From: Comamonadaceae bacterium
GTDB taxonomy: Bacteria > Pseudomonadota > Gammaproteobacteria > Burkholderiales > Burkholderiaceae_C
NCBI GenBank assembly: GCA_027488215.1
Contig: JAIYCB010000044.1
Coordinates: forward strand, 90,778 to 154,777
Direction: 5' to 3'
DNA length: 64,000 bases
Below the pieces are notes generated by a model. It made no database searches. It worked only from the letters and a program-made list of their open reading frames with translations, and was not told the DNA's origin. The position numbers were made by a program, and so were the translations under genes. This document shows positions 9,361 through 19,886 of the stretch, piece after piece; position 1 is the stretch's first letter; the number at the start of each line of letters is the position of its first letter.

Positions 9361-10380
9361 TCATGACAGGCTGCGTTCCGGGCTCTTTGGAGCCACGTCA
9401 AAAAAAGCCAACATCGGAGCGGGCAAATGGCAGCCCGTCTGGTGGGCACGCTCGATCAGTTGCCAGAAAAAACGGTAACTGGCCCGGTCATGCAATTGAC
9501 CTGCGTGGCTGATGGGCGCCCAGCTGGCCGCTTGGGCGGCCAAGATGATCTGGCTGGCTTGGTCAATTTGTGCCTCACTGGGCGCCATGGCCTCCAGGAT
9601 GGGGCGAATCTGGTCAGGGTGGATGCTCCACATGCGTGTGTAACCCAGCTCACGGGCCGCTTTTTGGGCCGCCATGCGCATCGCTTCGGTATTTTTAAAT
9701 TCAGTGACTACGCAGTGTGACGGCACCTTGCCGTGTGCGTGACAGGCGCTGGCGATCTCGAGCTTGGCGCGTAGCACCAGTGGATGCGTAAATTGCCCTT
9801 GGATGCCCATGCCCTCAGCGGGTATCGCGCCAGCATGGGCCGATACAAAATCCATCAGCCCAAAACTGATCGATTGCACGCGAGGGTGCGCCGCGATGTC
9901 AAAGGCCCGGTGCACGGCAGCGGGCGATTCGATCAACACATGCACCGGCAACTGGCCAGCTCCGGCGCTGATCAAAGCAGCTTGAGCGCGTTCCACATCG
10001 GCCACGCTCTCGACTTTGGGCACCATGATGTGCGTCAAAGCTTGCCCTGCACGGCCCGCGATGTGGCTCATGTCGGCTTCAAAACTGGGGTGGTCCACCG
10101 GATGGACCCGCACCGCAATGCGCGCATCGGCGCGAGCGGCTTTTGTGGCCAATGCCAACTCGGTCACCAAGGCTGCGTGTTCGGCTTCGCCACCCACTGG
10201 CGCACCGTCTTCACAGTCCAGGGTGACATCGAAAACGCAAGTGCCGAACTCCTGCGTCATCTCGGCCTGCAGCTGCAGGCTCTTGCGCATCCGCGCCTCC
10301 ACACCGCTGTAATGGTCACACACCGGCAGCTGCACGCTCCCGGCTTGTGCCCCCAGCAAAATGTGGCGCGGATGACTCAC
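9361..10380 (-). CDS. CitE-like (HpcH/HpaI aldolase family) CoA-ester lyase
   Basis: The 339-residue protein belongs to the citrate lyase beta / malyl-CoA lyase superfamily, TIM-barrel enzymes that cleave or form C-C bonds in acyl-CoA esters with a divalent metal. The metal-binding acidic region FDVTLDCEDGAPVGGE, the arginine-bearing strand ARIAVRVHPVDHPSF and the segment IMVPKVESV are present. A full citrate lyase (CitD, CitF) is not here, so a malyl-CoA-type reaction is more likely than citrate cleavage (inference). It begins 20 bases after mdh, which suits a role near malate or glyoxylate metabolism. Confidence 0.85.
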   Translation of the reverse strand: MSHPRHILLGAQAGSVQLPVCDHYSGVEARMRKSLQLQAEMTQEFGTCVFDVTLDCEDGAPVGGEAEHAALVTELALATKAARADARIAVRVHPVDHPSFEADMSHIAGRAGQALTHIMVPKVESVADVERAQAALISAGAGQLPVHVLIESPAAVHRAFDIAAHPRVQSISFGLMDFVSAHAGAIPAEGMGIQGQFTHPLVLRAKLEIASACHAHGKVPSHCVVTEFKNTEAMRMAAQKAARELGYTRMWSIHPDQIRPILEAMAPSEAQIDQASQIILAAQAASWAPISHAGQLHDRASYRFFWQLIERAHQTGCHLPAPMLAFFDVAPKSPERSLS

Positions 10381-10400
10381 TTTGAAGACTTTTCCCTGAA

Positions 10401-11387
10401 TCAGATCAGGTGAGCCACGCCCGCTTGTTCGTCGGTCAACTCTTTCAGAGTCTTGTCGATGCAGCCTTGGCTGAATGCATCGATGTCCAGACCTTCAACC
10501 ACTTTGTACTGGCCGTTTTCGCAGGTGACGGGGAAACCGAACATGACGTCCTTGGGAATGCCGTACCAGCCTTGCGACGGGATACCCATGGTGACCCACT
10601 TGCCGTTGGTGCCCAGGGCCCAGTCGCGCATGTGGTCGATGGCGGCGTTGGCAGCCGACGCGGCAGAGGACAAACCACGGGCTTCGATGATGGCGGCGCC
10701 GCGCTTGCCCACGGTGGGCAAGAACACGTTGGCGTTCCACTCTTGGTCGTTGATCATGGCCTTGACCGACTCGCCCTTGATGGTGGCAAAGCGGTAGTCA
10801 GCATACATGGTGGGCGAGTGGTTGCCCCAGACGCACAGCTTCTCAATGTCAGCTACGGCCTTGCCGGTCTTTGCAGCGATTTGCGACAAGGCGCGGTTGT
10901 GATCCAGGCGCAACATCGCGGTGAAGTTGCCAGGCTTCAGATCGGGTGCGGATTTCATGGCGATGTAGGCGTTGGTGTTGGCGGGGTTGCCCACGACCAG
11001 CACTTTGACATCACGCGAAGCGACAGCGTTGAGGGCTTTGCCCTGTGCGGTGAAGATGGCTCCGTTGATGGCCAGCAGCTCAGCGCGCTCCATGCCGGGG
11101 CCGCGTGGACGTGAACCGACGAGCAAAGCGTAGTCGGTGTCCTTGAAAGCGGTCATGGGGTCAGAGTGGGCTTCCATGCCCACCAACAACGGGAACGCGC
11201 AGTCTTCGAGTTCCATCATCACACCCTTGAGCGCTTTTTGCGGGCCTTCTACAGGCACTTCGAGCAATTGCAGGATAACGGGCTGGTCTTTGCCCAACAT
11301 TTCGCCAGAGGCGATGCGAAACAACAATGCATAACCGATTTGACCTGCTGCGCCGGTGACGGCAACGCGGACGGGCTTTTTGCTCAT
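10401..11387 (-). CDS. mdh: Malate dehydrogenase (NAD)
   Basis: The 328-residue cytoplasmic enzyme oxidises malate to oxaloacetate. The N-terminal NAD-binding motif [19 protein letters not shown], the substrate arginine region [14 protein letters not shown], the [10 protein letters not shown] segment and the catalytic histidine in [11 protein letters not shown] are all present. Its length and sequence fit the MDH type 2 group common in Burkholderiales. It is the first gene of the leftward operon. Its promoter region contains a dyad (11564-11577) that is repeated before sdhC. Confidence 0.97.
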   Translation of the reverse strand: MSKKPVRVAVTGAAGQIGYALLFRIASGEMLGKDQPVILQLLEVPVEGPQKALKGVMMELEDCAFPLLVGMEAHSDPMTAFKDTDYALLVGSRPRGPGMERAELLAINGAIFTAQGKALNAVASRDVKVLVVGNPANTNAYIAMKSAPDLKPGNFTAMLRLDHNRALSQIAAKTGKAVADIEKLCVWGNHSPTMYADYRFATIKGESVKAMINDQEWNANVFLPTVGKRGAAIIEARGLSSAASAANAAIDHMRDWALGTNGKWVTMGIPSQGWYGIPKDVMFGFPVTCENGQYKVVEGLDIDAFSQGCIDKTLKELTDEQAGVAHLI

Positions 11388-11563
11388 GGTGGAAAACTCC
11401 GAAGTGTTGAAAACAAACGTTGCGGCCTGTCACCAACATTCATGTCAGCAAGGCCATCCGGGACACCGGACACACGCCCACGGTCTTTGTCCAAAAGCCG
11501 CAAGCGCAAGCAAACAGCTTTTGAGTTTACCCGCGAAAACCCTGATTCGTCAATTTGTCTTAT

Positions 11564-11577
11564 GTCTTATATAAGAT
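11564..11577. promoter_or_regulatory. Candidate GntR operator between mdh and gntR
   Basis: GTCTTATATAAGAT contains the perfect 12-base palindrome TCTTATATAAGA. It lies in the divergent mdh/GntR gap, 49 bases before the regulator ATG. The same pattern, GTCTTrTAkAAGAy, recurs before sdhC at 12433. Spacing and symmetry fit a HutC-subfamily GntR dimer. Binding is inferred. Confidence 0.6.
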
Positions 11578-11625
11578 ATGATGACACTTCTGACATGCTC
11601 CTGAACTGCATGCCCGGCACGCCCC

Positions 11626-12414
11626 ATGAACCACACCTTACCCCAGACCGAAGCACCAGCTGCTGCCGCTGCAGACTCCCCAGCCACTGCCCCCGCTTTT
11701 AGCCCTCTGTATCAACAAATCAAAGGGCTCATCTTGCAAAGCCTGCAGGCCAGCGAGTGGAAACCAGGCGAGTCCATTCCCAGCGAAATGGAATTGGCCT
11801 CACGCTACCGGGTCAGTCAAGGAACAGTGCGCAAAGCCATCGACGAGTTGGCCAGCGGGCACCTGCTGATCCGCAAGCAAGGCAAGGGCACATTTGTCGC
11901 GACCCATGCCGAGCACCAGGTCCAATACCGTTTTTTGAAGCTGGTACCCGATCAAGGCGACCTGAACACCGAAGGTCCCGCCCAGCGCGAAATCGTCGAC
12001 TGCAAGCGGTTACGTGCTTCTGCCGAGATCGCCCGAGCATTGGCTTTGCGTTCTGGCGACACCGTGGTGCAAGTTCGAAGAGTTCTTTCGTTTGCAAATA
12101 TCCCAACCATTCTTGAAGACCTCTGGTTGCCCGGCACTGCTTTCAAAGGTTTGTCGGCCGAACGCCTGGCCGATTACCACGGCCCCATGTACGCCCTGTT
12201 TGAAACTGAGTTTGGTGTGCGCATGGTGCGTGCCGAAGAAAAGATTCGGGCCGTGTTACCCGACAAGGCCCAAAGGGAATTGCTGAAATTGCCCCCCAGC
12301 ACGCCTTTGCTCAGTGTGGAGCGCGTTGCCTACACTTACAACGACACCCCGATGGAGTTGAGGCGCGGCTTTTATCGCACCGATACCCATCACTACCGCA
12401 ACGATTTGAACTGA
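11626..12414 (+). CDS. GntR-family (HutC subfamily) regulator of the TCA block
   Basis: The 262-residue regulator has an N-terminal winged HTH (PSEMELASRYRVSQGTVRKA, about residues 50-75) and a C-terminal UTRA ligand-binding domain (about 105-250, with VERVAYTYNDTPMELRRGFY). UTRA domains bind small metabolites; the effector here is unknown but a TCA intermediate is a natural guess. It sits between the mdh operon and sdhCDAB. Dyads of one pattern lie on both sides of the gene, which supports local control of both operons and autoregulation. Confidence 0.92.
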   Translation: MNHTLPQTEAPAAAAADSPATAPAFSPLYQQIKGLILQSLQASEWKPGESIPSEMELASRYRVSQGTVRKAIDELASGHLLIRKQGKGTFVATHAEHQVQYRFLKLVPDQGDLNTEGPAQREIVDCKRLRASAEIARALALRSGDTVVQVRRVLSFANIPTILEDLWLPGTAFKGLSAERLADYHGPMYALFETEFGVRMVRAEEKIRAVLPDKAQRELLKLPPSTPLLSVERVAYTYNDTPMELRRGFYRTDTHHYRNDLN

Positions 12415-12432
12415 CCTGAGACCCCCTCCTAC

Positions 12433-12446
12433 GTCTTGTAGAAGAC
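12433..12446. promoter_or_regulatory. Candidate GntR operator before sdhC
   Basis: GTCTTGTAGAAGAC has perfect 5-base arms (GTCTT/AAGAC) around a 4-base centre and matches the dyad at 11564-11577 in 11 of 14 positions. It lies about 97 bases before the sdhC ATG, a normal position for control of the sdh promoter. Confidence 0.55.
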
Positions 12447-12542
12447 TGTCGCTGAAATGCTCACGTCAGTTTGTTGCGTTGCAATAGAATTCACCAGCTT
12501 GTTATTTACAACACGAACGCGTTTCACCCAGAAAGTACCTAC

Positions 12543-12974
12543 ATGACCGAACTCGTCCGCAAGCGGCCTGAATTCCGCAACATCAACGCCCTGAAAGACT
12601 TGCCTTCGTACCGCCTGCCGGCTGCTGGCATTGTCTCCATCCTGCACCGCATCAGCGGTTTCCTGATGTTCTTGCTCATGCCCCTGTTCATCTGGATTTT
12701 TGACAACTCCATCACTTCCGAAGTGTCGTTTGCCAAGCTTTCAGCGGCATTCGGTATCGGCATCGGCTTTGTGCCCGGCTGGTTTTTCAAGCTCTTGGTC
12801 CTTTCGCTCATCTGGGCCTACCTGCACCACTTCATCGCCGGCATGCGCCACATCTACATGGATGCCTTCCATGCTGTGACCAAAGAATTCGGTAAATCCT
12901 CTGCAGTGGCCACTTTGGTGCTGAGCTTGGGCTTGACCGCCGTACTGGCAGCCAAGCTGTTTGGTTTGTACTGA
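12543..12974 (+). CDS. sdhC: Succinate dehydrogenase cytochrome b556 subunit
   Basis: The 143-residue membrane subunit helps anchor the succinate:quinone oxidoreductase and bind heme b and quinone. It has three hydrophobic helices and the family motif SILHRISGFLMF near residues 37-48. The start at 12543 (MTELVRKRPEF) follows an AGAAAG ribosome-binding site. An upstream in-frame ATG at 12471 would add an unlikely N-terminus. It heads sdhC-D-A-B-sdhE. Confidence 0.95.
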   Translation: MTELVRKRPEFRNINALKDLPSYRLPAAGIVSILHRISGFLMFLLMPLFIWIFDNSITSEVSFAKLSAAFGIGIGFVPGWFFKLLVLSLIWAYLHHFIAGMRHIYMDAFHAVTKEFGKSSAVATLVLSLGLTAVLAAKLFGLY

Positions 12975-13014
12975 TTTCTCTGCCCCTCACTCAAAACAAC
13001 AAGGAAACTGACCT

Positions 13015-13383
13015 ATGTCGTCCGTGAATTACGGCTCCAAACGCATCGTGACCGGTGCAGGCTACGGCTTTCGTGACTGGCTGGCCCAACGTGTGACCGC
13101 CGTCTTGATGGCCTTGTTCACCGTGGTCTTGCTGGCCCAAGTGATCTTCACTTCCGGCGCTATTGGCTACGAAGAATGGGCTGGCATTTTTGCGCCTCAA
13201 TGGATGAAGGTTCTGACCTTCTCCGTCATCATCGCCCTCCTGTACCACGTCTGGGTCGGCATGCGTGACATCTGGATGGACTATGTCAAGCCACTGGCAC
13301 TTCGCCTTGCTTTGCACGTCTTCACCCTCGTCTGGCTGGTCGGCTGTGCAGGCTGGGCTGTTCAGGCCCTGTGGCGCCTGTAA
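13015..13383 (+). CDS. sdhD: Succinate dehydrogenase membrane anchor subunit
   Basis: The 122-residue protein has three transmembrane helices and begins MSSVNYGSKRIVTGAGYGFR, followed by DWLAQRVTAVLM, typical of betaproteobacterial SdhD. The heme-ligand region is LLYHVWVGMRDIWMDYV. It follows sdhC by 40 bases with an AAGGAAA ribosome-binding site. With SdhC it forms the quinone-reducing membrane part of complex II. Confidence 0.95.
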   Translation: MSSVNYGSKRIVTGAGYGFRDWLAQRVTAVLMALFTVVLLAQVIFTSGAIGYEEWAGIFAPQWMKVLTFSVIIALLYHVWVGMRDIWMDYVKPLALRLALHVFTLVWLVGCAGWAVQALWRL

Positions 13384-13436
13384 CGCGGCAGCCCTCGCCT
13401 GTCATTGCGCTGAAACCACACCAACCAAGATAAACC

Positions 13437-15242
13437 ATGAGCTATACCAAAGACAAAATCACCACCCGCAAGTTTGACGTCGTGATCGTCGGCGCCGGTG
13501 GTTCGGGCATGCGTGCCTCGCTACAACTGGCCCGTGCTGGCCTCAATGTGGCTGTACTTTCAAAAGTGTTCCCCACCCGTTCGCACACTGTGGCAGCCCA
13601 AGGTGGCATCGGTGCCTCTCTGGGCAACATGTCCGACGACAACTGGCATTACCACTTTTACGACACCATCAAGGGCTCCGACTGGCTCGGTGACCAGGAT
13701 GCGATCGAATTCATGTGCCGCGAAGCGCCTAAAGTCGTGTACGACCTCGAACATATGGGCATGCCATTTGACCGCAACCCCGACGGCACGATTTACCAGC
13801 GCCCCTTTGGTGGTCACACCGCCAACTACGGCGAAAAGCCTGTGCAACGCGCTTGCGCTGCGGCTGACCGCACCGGCCACGCCATGCTGCACACCCTGTA
13901 CCAGCAAAACGTGGCGGCCAAAACCAGCTTCTTTGTGGAGTGGATGGCCCTTGACCTGATCCGCGACGCCGAAGGCGACGTGGTCGGCGTGACCGCCCTT
14001 GAGATGGAAACCGGCGACCTGCACGTCTTGCATGCCAAGACCGTGCTGATGGCCACTGGTGGCGCAGGCCGCATTTATGCTGCCTCCACTAACGCCTTCA
14101 TCAACACCGGTGACGGCTTGGGCATGGCCGCTCGTGCGGGTATTCCTTTGGAAGACATGGAGTTCTGGCAATTCCACCCTACCGGCGTGGCCGGTGCTGG
14201 TGTGCTCTTGACCGAAGGATGCCGTGGTGAAGGCGCGATCTTGCTCAACAGCAATGGCGAGCGCTTCATGGAGCGTTATGCGCCCACCCTGAAAGACTTG
14301 GCACCACGCGACTTCGTTTCCCGCTGCATGGACCAGGAAATCAAGGAAGGCCGTGGCTGTGGCCCCAACAAGGATTACGTGTTGCTCAAGCTGGACCACC
14401 TGGGGTCTGACACCATCCACAAGCGCCTGCCCTCGGTCTACGAAATCGGCGTCAACTTCGCCAACGTCGACATCACCAAAGAGCCGATCCCGGTGGTGCC
14501 CACCATCCACTACCAAATGGGTGGCATCCCCACCAACATCAACGGCCAAGTGGTCACGCAAACCGCAACCGACCACAACGCCGTGGTCAATGGTCTTTAC
14601 GCTGTAGGCGAATGCTCTTGCGTGTCGGTGCACGGCGCCAACCGCTTGGGCACCAACTCGCTGCTCGACTTGTTGGTGTTCGGCCGTGCGGCTGGCAACC
14701 ACATCGTCGACTTCGCATCCAAGACCAAGTCGCACAAGCCTTTGCCCGCCGACGCTGCCGATTACACATTGGGTCGCCTGAACAAGCTCGAAGGCCGTGG
14801 CGGTGAATACGCACAAGACGTGGCCAACGACATGCGTGCCGCCATGCAGCAACACGCAGGCGTGTTCCGCACCCAGGCTTCCATGGACGAAGGCGTGCAA
14901 AAGATCGCCGCCATCCGCGAGCGTGTCAATGCGATCGGCCTGAAGGACACTTCCAAAGTGTTCAACACCGCCCGCATCGAAGCCCTGGAAGTGGACAACC
15001 TGATCGAAGCCGCGCAGTCCACCATGGTGTCTGCCGCTGCCCGCCGCGAGTGCCGTGGTGCCCACACTGTGAGCGACTACGAGCGTCCAGTGGATGATGC
15101 CGCAGCCCCATTGGGCCGCGACGATGCCAACTGGATGAAGCACACCCTATGGCACAGCGCCGACAACAGCTTGACCTACAAGCCTGTGAAGCTCAAGCCC
15201 CTCACCGTGGATTCCGTGCCACCCAAGGTTCGTACTTTCTAA
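13437..15242 (+). CDS. sdhA: Succinate dehydrogenase flavoprotein subunit
   Basis: The 601-residue catalytic subunit oxidises succinate to fumarate. The FAD-binding motif VIVGAGGSGMRASLQLARAG and the histidine that normally carries covalent FAD (RSHTVAAQGGI) are present. So are the active-site segments EFWQFHPTGV and HYQMGGIPTN and the C-terminal REC-RGAH-type region (ARRECRGAHTVSDYERP). It follows sdhD by 53 bases and precedes sdhB. Confidence 0.98.
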   Translation: MSYTKDKITTRKFDVVIVGAGGSGMRASLQLARAGLNVAVLSKVFPTRSHTVAAQGGIGASLGNMSDDNWHYHFYDTIKGSDWLGDQDAIEFMCREAPKVVYDLEHMGMPFDRNPDGTIYQRPFGGHTANYGEKPVQRACAAADRTGHAMLHTLYQQNVAAKTSFFVEWMALDLIRDAEGDVVGVTALEMETGDLHVLHAKTVLMATGGAGRIYAASTNAFINTGDGLGMAARAGIPLEDMEFWQFHPTGVAGAGVLLTEGCRGEGAILLNSNGERFMERYAPTLKDLAPRDFVSRCMDQEIKEGRGCGPNKDYVLLKLDHLGSDTIHKRLPSVYEIGVNFANVDITKEPIPVVPTIHYQMGGIPTNINGQVVTQTATDHNAVVNGLYAVGECSCVSVHGANRLGTNSLLDLLVFGRAAGNHIVDFASKTKSHKPLPADAADYTLGRLNKLEGRGGEYAQDVANDMRAAMQQHAGVFRTQASMDEGVQKIAAIRERVNAIGLKDTSKVFNTARIEALEVDNLIEAAQSTMVSAAARRECRGAHTVSDYERPVDDAAAPLGRDDANWMKHTLWHSADNSLTYKPVKLKPLTVDSVPPKVRTF

Positions 15243-15305
15243 AGATTGTCTGGGCCGCGCACCAACAGTAGCGGTCCAATACCCGAATACACCAGGAGTT
15301 CTTTC

Positions 15306-16010
15306 ATGACCCTACGCACTTTTCAGATCTACCGCTACGACCCTGACAAGGACGCCAAGCCCTACATGCAAACCATCCAGGTTGAATTGGACGGCAACGA
15401 ACGCATGTTGCTCGACGCCCTGATGAAACTCAAGGCCGTGGACCCCAGCATTTCGTTCCGCCGCTCCTGCCGCGAAGGCGTGTGCGGTTCGGACGCGATG
15501 AACATCAACGGCAAAAACGGTTTGGCTTGTCTCACCAACATGAACACCTTGCCCGGCACCATCGTGCTCAAGCCCCTCCCCGGCTTGCCCGTCATCCGCG
15601 ACGTGATCGTGGACATGACCCAGTTCTTCAAACAGTACCACTCGATCAAGCCCTACCTGATCAACAGCACCATCCCGCCCGAGACCGAGCGCCTGCAAAG
15701 CCCGGAAGAGCGTGACGAGCTGAACGGTTTGTACGAATGCATCTTGTGCGCCAGCTGCTCGACCAGCTGCCCCAGCTTCTGGTGGAACCCCGACAAGTTT
15801 GTGGGCCCTGCCGGTTTGCTGCAGGCCTACCGCTTCATCGCCGACAGCCGTGACGAAGCCACCTCAGAGCGCTTGGACAACCTGGAAGACCCTTACCGTC
15901 TGTTCCGCTGCCACACCATCATGAACTGCGTCGATGTTTGCCCCAAAGGTCTGAACCCCACCAAGGCGATCGGCAAGATCAAAGAAATGATGTTGCGTCG
16001 CGCTGCCTGA
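15306..16010 (+). CDS. sdhB: Succinate dehydrogenase iron-sulfur subunit
   Basis: The 234-residue subunit carries electrons from FAD to quinone. All three clusters are visible: the [2Fe-2S] set SCREGVCGSDAM plus GLACL, the [4Fe-4S] set CILCASCSTSCP, and the [3Fe-4S] set CHTIMNCVDVCPKGLNP. The ATG at 15306 follows an AGGAG site; an upstream in-frame ATG at 15246 lacks support. Its TGA overlaps the ATG of sdhE (TGATG), so translation is coupled. Confidence 0.98.
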   Translation: MTLRTFQIYRYDPDKDAKPYMQTIQVELDGNERMLLDALMKLKAVDPSISFRRSCREGVCGSDAMNINGKNGLACLTNMNTLPGTIVLKPLPGLPVIRDVIVDMTQFFKQYHSIKPYLINSTIPPETERLQSPEERDELNGLYECILCASCSTSCPSFWWNPDKFVGPAGLLQAYRFIADSRDEATSERLDNLEDPYRLFRCHTIMNCVDVCPKGLNPTKAIGKIKEMMLRRAA

Positions 16011-16318
16011 TGACCGTCACCCCGATACTGGAAGATGCGTCGCTCGTCGGCGCTGACCGCCTCGCGCCTTTGAGCGAGCGCTCGCTGAGCAAGCTGCGCT
16101 GGCGCAGCCGACGCGGATTGCTCGAGAACGATTTGTTCATCGAGCGCTTTTTCAACCGGCATGCCGCTGGCCTGACGGTTGGACAGGCTCGGGGGATGTA
16201 TGCGCTGATGGATCTTTCAGACAACGATCTCATGGACTTGCTGCTGCGCCGGAAGGAACTGCAGACCGAGATCAGCACGCAAGAGGTGCGAGAAGTCCTG
16301 GACATGCTGAGAGCGTGA
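16010..16318 (+). CDS. sdhE: SdhE, FAD assembly factor for succinate dehydrogenase
   Basis: The 102-residue protein belongs to the SdhE/YgfY/SDH5 family, which promotes covalent flavinylation of SdhA. The family motif RGxxE is seen as RRGLLEND near residue 38, followed by the five-helix body ending EVREVLDMLRA. The ATG overlaps the sdhB stop as TGATG. The longer frame opening upstream runs inside sdhB and is not used. Confidence 0.92.
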   Translation: MTVTPILEDASLVGADRLAPLSERSLSKLRWRSRRGLLENDLFIERFFNRHAAGLTVGQARGMYALMDLSDNDLMDLLLRRKELQTEISTQEVREVLDMLRA

Positions 16319-16360
16319 GCCTGCAAAGGTTCAAATCTGGAAACTTAGAGGAAACCCACC

Positions 16361-17659
<1,299 letters not shown>

Positions 17660-17680
17660 TTGCTTGTCACCTTGCAACGA

Positions 17681-17706
17681 AAGCCCGCCTTGTGCGGGCT
17701 TTTTTT
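17681..17706 (+). terminator. Rho-independent terminator of gltA
   Basis: AAGCCCGC (17681-17688) pairs with GCGGGCTT (17694-17701) around a 5-base loop and runs into a T tract. It lies 21 bases after the gltA stop and separates it from the convergent VWA gene. Confidence 0.93.
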
Positions 17707-17725
17707 CGGCTAAAGATCTGCGGAA

Positions 17726-18823
17726 TCAAACGATCCGTCCAAGCCGCCACCAGGCCCAGGCGCAACCCCAGCACACCAGCAGCATGCCCAGCAAGGCGCA
17801 CAAGGCCGAGACTTCGGTGCGCCGATGCTTTTTGAGCACGATCTTGCTGCTCAGGGACTCGTAAATCTTGACCAGGTCCTGGCGGTTGTCAGCGCTGAAG
17901 TATTCAGCGCGGGTGATTTCGGCGATTTTTTTCAAACTGGCCTCGTCCAGCTTGACCCGCATTTGCATGCCTTGGGCTTTGAGCAATGTGCCCTGGGCCG
18001 TGCCCACCCCGACGGTGTAGACACGCACCCCCAGGTCGGCGGCCACTTGGGCCATCTTCAGGGCGTCAGGACCTGCATTGCTTTGGCCATCGCTGAGCAG
18101 CACGATGGCCGCTGCCGTATTGGAGCCAGGTGGCACTTTGGGCAGGTTCAACGGTTTGTTTGGCAAGGCATTGGATGGTGCGGTGCCGGTTGCGGCGGGT
18201 GATGATCCACCCAGGGGTGTTCCAGTTGGAGCTTGTGGGTTGGTTTCGCCGTCGATCAGCCCACGCACATCCAGGCCCGAGCCGGGCAGCATGGCGTGGA
18301 GCGCTATCACAATGCCACTGCCCAGGGCCGAACCCGGCTGCAGGCTCAGTTGGTCGATGGCCTGGATGACCAGGTCGCGTTGGTCTGTGGGTGCTTGCAC
18401 CAGCGCAGCTGCCCCCGCCACGCTGACCACTCCCAATTTGACTTGGCCAGGTTGCCCCAGCACAAAGCTTTTGGCAGCCGACTGTGCGGCTTCGATGCGG
18501 CTGGGTTGTACATCGGTGGCACGCATACTGCCCGAACTGTCGATGGCCAGCATCACGGTGTCGATGCGGCTGGGCAAGAGCAAGATAGCCTGTGGCCTGG
18601 CGATCGCGAAAAGCAAGCCCGCCAGCCCCAGCAGCACCAGCAGCGCCGGGGCGTGTCGCATGAAGCGCAGGGTGGCCGCACCGGTGTTCATGCTGGCCGA
18701 GGGCCACGCCCTTTTCACGCCACGGCGCTGCCATGCGATGTACAGGCCCAGCCACAGCGGCAAGGAGGCCAGCAGCCACAACAAGCGTGGCCAGACGAAC
18801 TGGATCGAGTGCCATTCAGGCAT
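17726..18823 (-). CDS. VWA-domain membrane protein (BatA/BatB-like)
   Basis: The 365-residue protein starts with an Aer/Bat-type hydrophobic pair (about residues 10-30 and 55-75) and then a von Willebrand A domain with an intact MIDAS (AIDSSGSMRATD). A Gly/Pro/Ala-rich insert (about 190-230) lies inside the VWA domain before LLSDGQSNAGPD, and a C-terminal transmembrane segment follows. The start at 18823 (MPEWHSIQF) overlaps the DUF58 stop by 8 bases. In MoxR systems such proteins work with a MoxR ATPase and DUF58 protein on envelope or metal-linked assembly; the client here is unknown. Confidence 0.9.
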   Translation of the reverse strand: MPEWHSIQFVWPRLLWLLASLPLWLGLYIAWQRRGVKRAWPSASMNTGAATLRFMRHAPALLVLLGLAGLLFAIARPQAILLLPSRIDTVMLAIDSSGSMRATDVQPSRIEAAQSAAKSFVLGQPGQVKLGVVSVAGAAALVQAPTDQRDLVIQAIDQLSLQPGSALGSGIVIALHAMLPGSGLDVRGLIDGETNPQAPTGTPLGGSSPAATGTAPSNALPNKPLNLPKVPPGSNTAAAIVLLSDGQSNAGPDALKMAQVAADLGVRVYTVGVGTAQGTLLKAQGMQMRVKLDEASLKKIAEITRAEYFSADNRQDLVKIYESLSSKIVLKKHRRTEVSALCALLGMLLVCWGCAWAWWRLGRIV

Positions 18824-19886
18824 GGGCACTCCCAGCGACAAAGGGCCGCGTGCTGGTGAAGGGGGCAGCACGACCACCGGTGCTCAATTGGCTGGCGCGT
18901 TTTCGCAGTTGTGCAAAACGCAGCAGGGCTTGGTCCATCGCTTCGTCGGTGTTCAGCTCCAGGCAGTCCACACCGGCTTGGGACAGGCTGCTCAGCAAAG
19001 CGGCTTCACGGTCCTGGGCCTGCTGGGTAAAACGTTGGCGAAATGCGGCATCGTTGCCGTCGACCAGCAGTTGCTCACCCGACTCGGCGTCTTGCACGAG
19101 CAGCATGCCGGTGTCGGGCCATGCCATCTCCAGCGGGTCGCGCAGACGCACCGCCACCACTTCATGGCGTCTGGCCAACTGGGCCAGGCTTTTTTCCCAA
19201 CCTGGTGGGCTGATGAAGTCAGACACCACAAACACCGCCGAGCGCCGCTTGAGCACCGACTGGGCCTGCGCCAGCCAAGGCCCCAGCGCGCTGGTCTGTA
19301 CGTCGCTGGCATGCACTGGCGTTTGGCCCGCCTGCAGCATCTGATGCACGATGTGCAGCAAATGCCGCCTGCCGGAGCGGGCGGGTATCACGCTCTGGGC
19401 ACGGTCTTGTCCAGTGAACAGCAGCAGGCCCACACGGTTACCGTGTTGTGACAGCATCTTGGACAACACCGTCACAGCGCTGCAGGCCAGCTGGCGCTTG
19501 CTGATGGGGCCCGAACCAAAAGCCACCGAGGCAGAAAGGTCGACCACAAACCAGGCGGCGATTTCTCGGTCTTCCTGGTGTTCGCGCACATACGGGGTCT
19601 GCATGCGGGCGGTCACATTCCAGTCGATGTGGCGCACGTCGTCGTGCGCCTGGTATTCGCGCAAATCGGCCAGCACCAGGCCGCTGCCGCGAAACAGGCT
19701 GCGGTAGTCGCCTTGCAGTTGCCCATCGAGCCGTTTGAGCACGGTCCATTCCAGCCTTTGCAGCCATTGAGCGGCGTTGGGCCAGGACGTGTCTGCGGCG
19801 GGCGCGCCAAGCACCGGGCCCTGGGGCTGCCCGCTGCCAGCGGCAGCCACGGCCTCAGTTCGTTTCTTGCGCAGCCAGCTGAACAT
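18816..19886 (-). CDS. DUF58-domain protein
   Basis: The 356-residue protein has the DUF58 signature VLADLREYQAHDDVRHIDW near residue 85, followed by a VWA-like half with VVDLSASVAFGSG, where the MIDAS-like DLSAS is seen. DUF58 proteins are constant partners of MoxR ATPases. It overlaps the MoxR gene by 32 bases and the next VWA gene by 8, showing a tight operon. It is probably cytoplasmic or peripheral: no signal peptide or TM segment is seen. Confidence 0.92.
   Translation of the reverse strand: MFSWLRKKRTEAVAAAGSGQPQGPVLGAPAADTSWPNAAQWLQRLEWTVLKRLDGQLQGDYRSLFRGSGLVLADLREYQAHDDVRHIDWNVTARMQTPYVREHQEDREIAAWFVVDLSASVAFGSGPISKRQLACSAVTVLSKMLSQHGNRVGLLLFTGQDRAQSVIPARSGRRHLLHIVHQMLQAGQTPVHASDVQTSALGPWLAQAQSVLKRRSAVFVVSDFISPPGWEKSLAQLARRHEVVAVRLRDPLEMAWPDTGMLLVQDAESGEQLLVDGNDAAFRQRFTQQAQDREAALLSSLSQAGVDCLELNTDEAMDQALLRFAQLRKRASQLSTGGRAAPFTSTRPFVAGSAHA

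Noticed and set aside
13560..15143. 527-codon minus-strand ORF
   Set aside because: Antisense shadow of sdhA.
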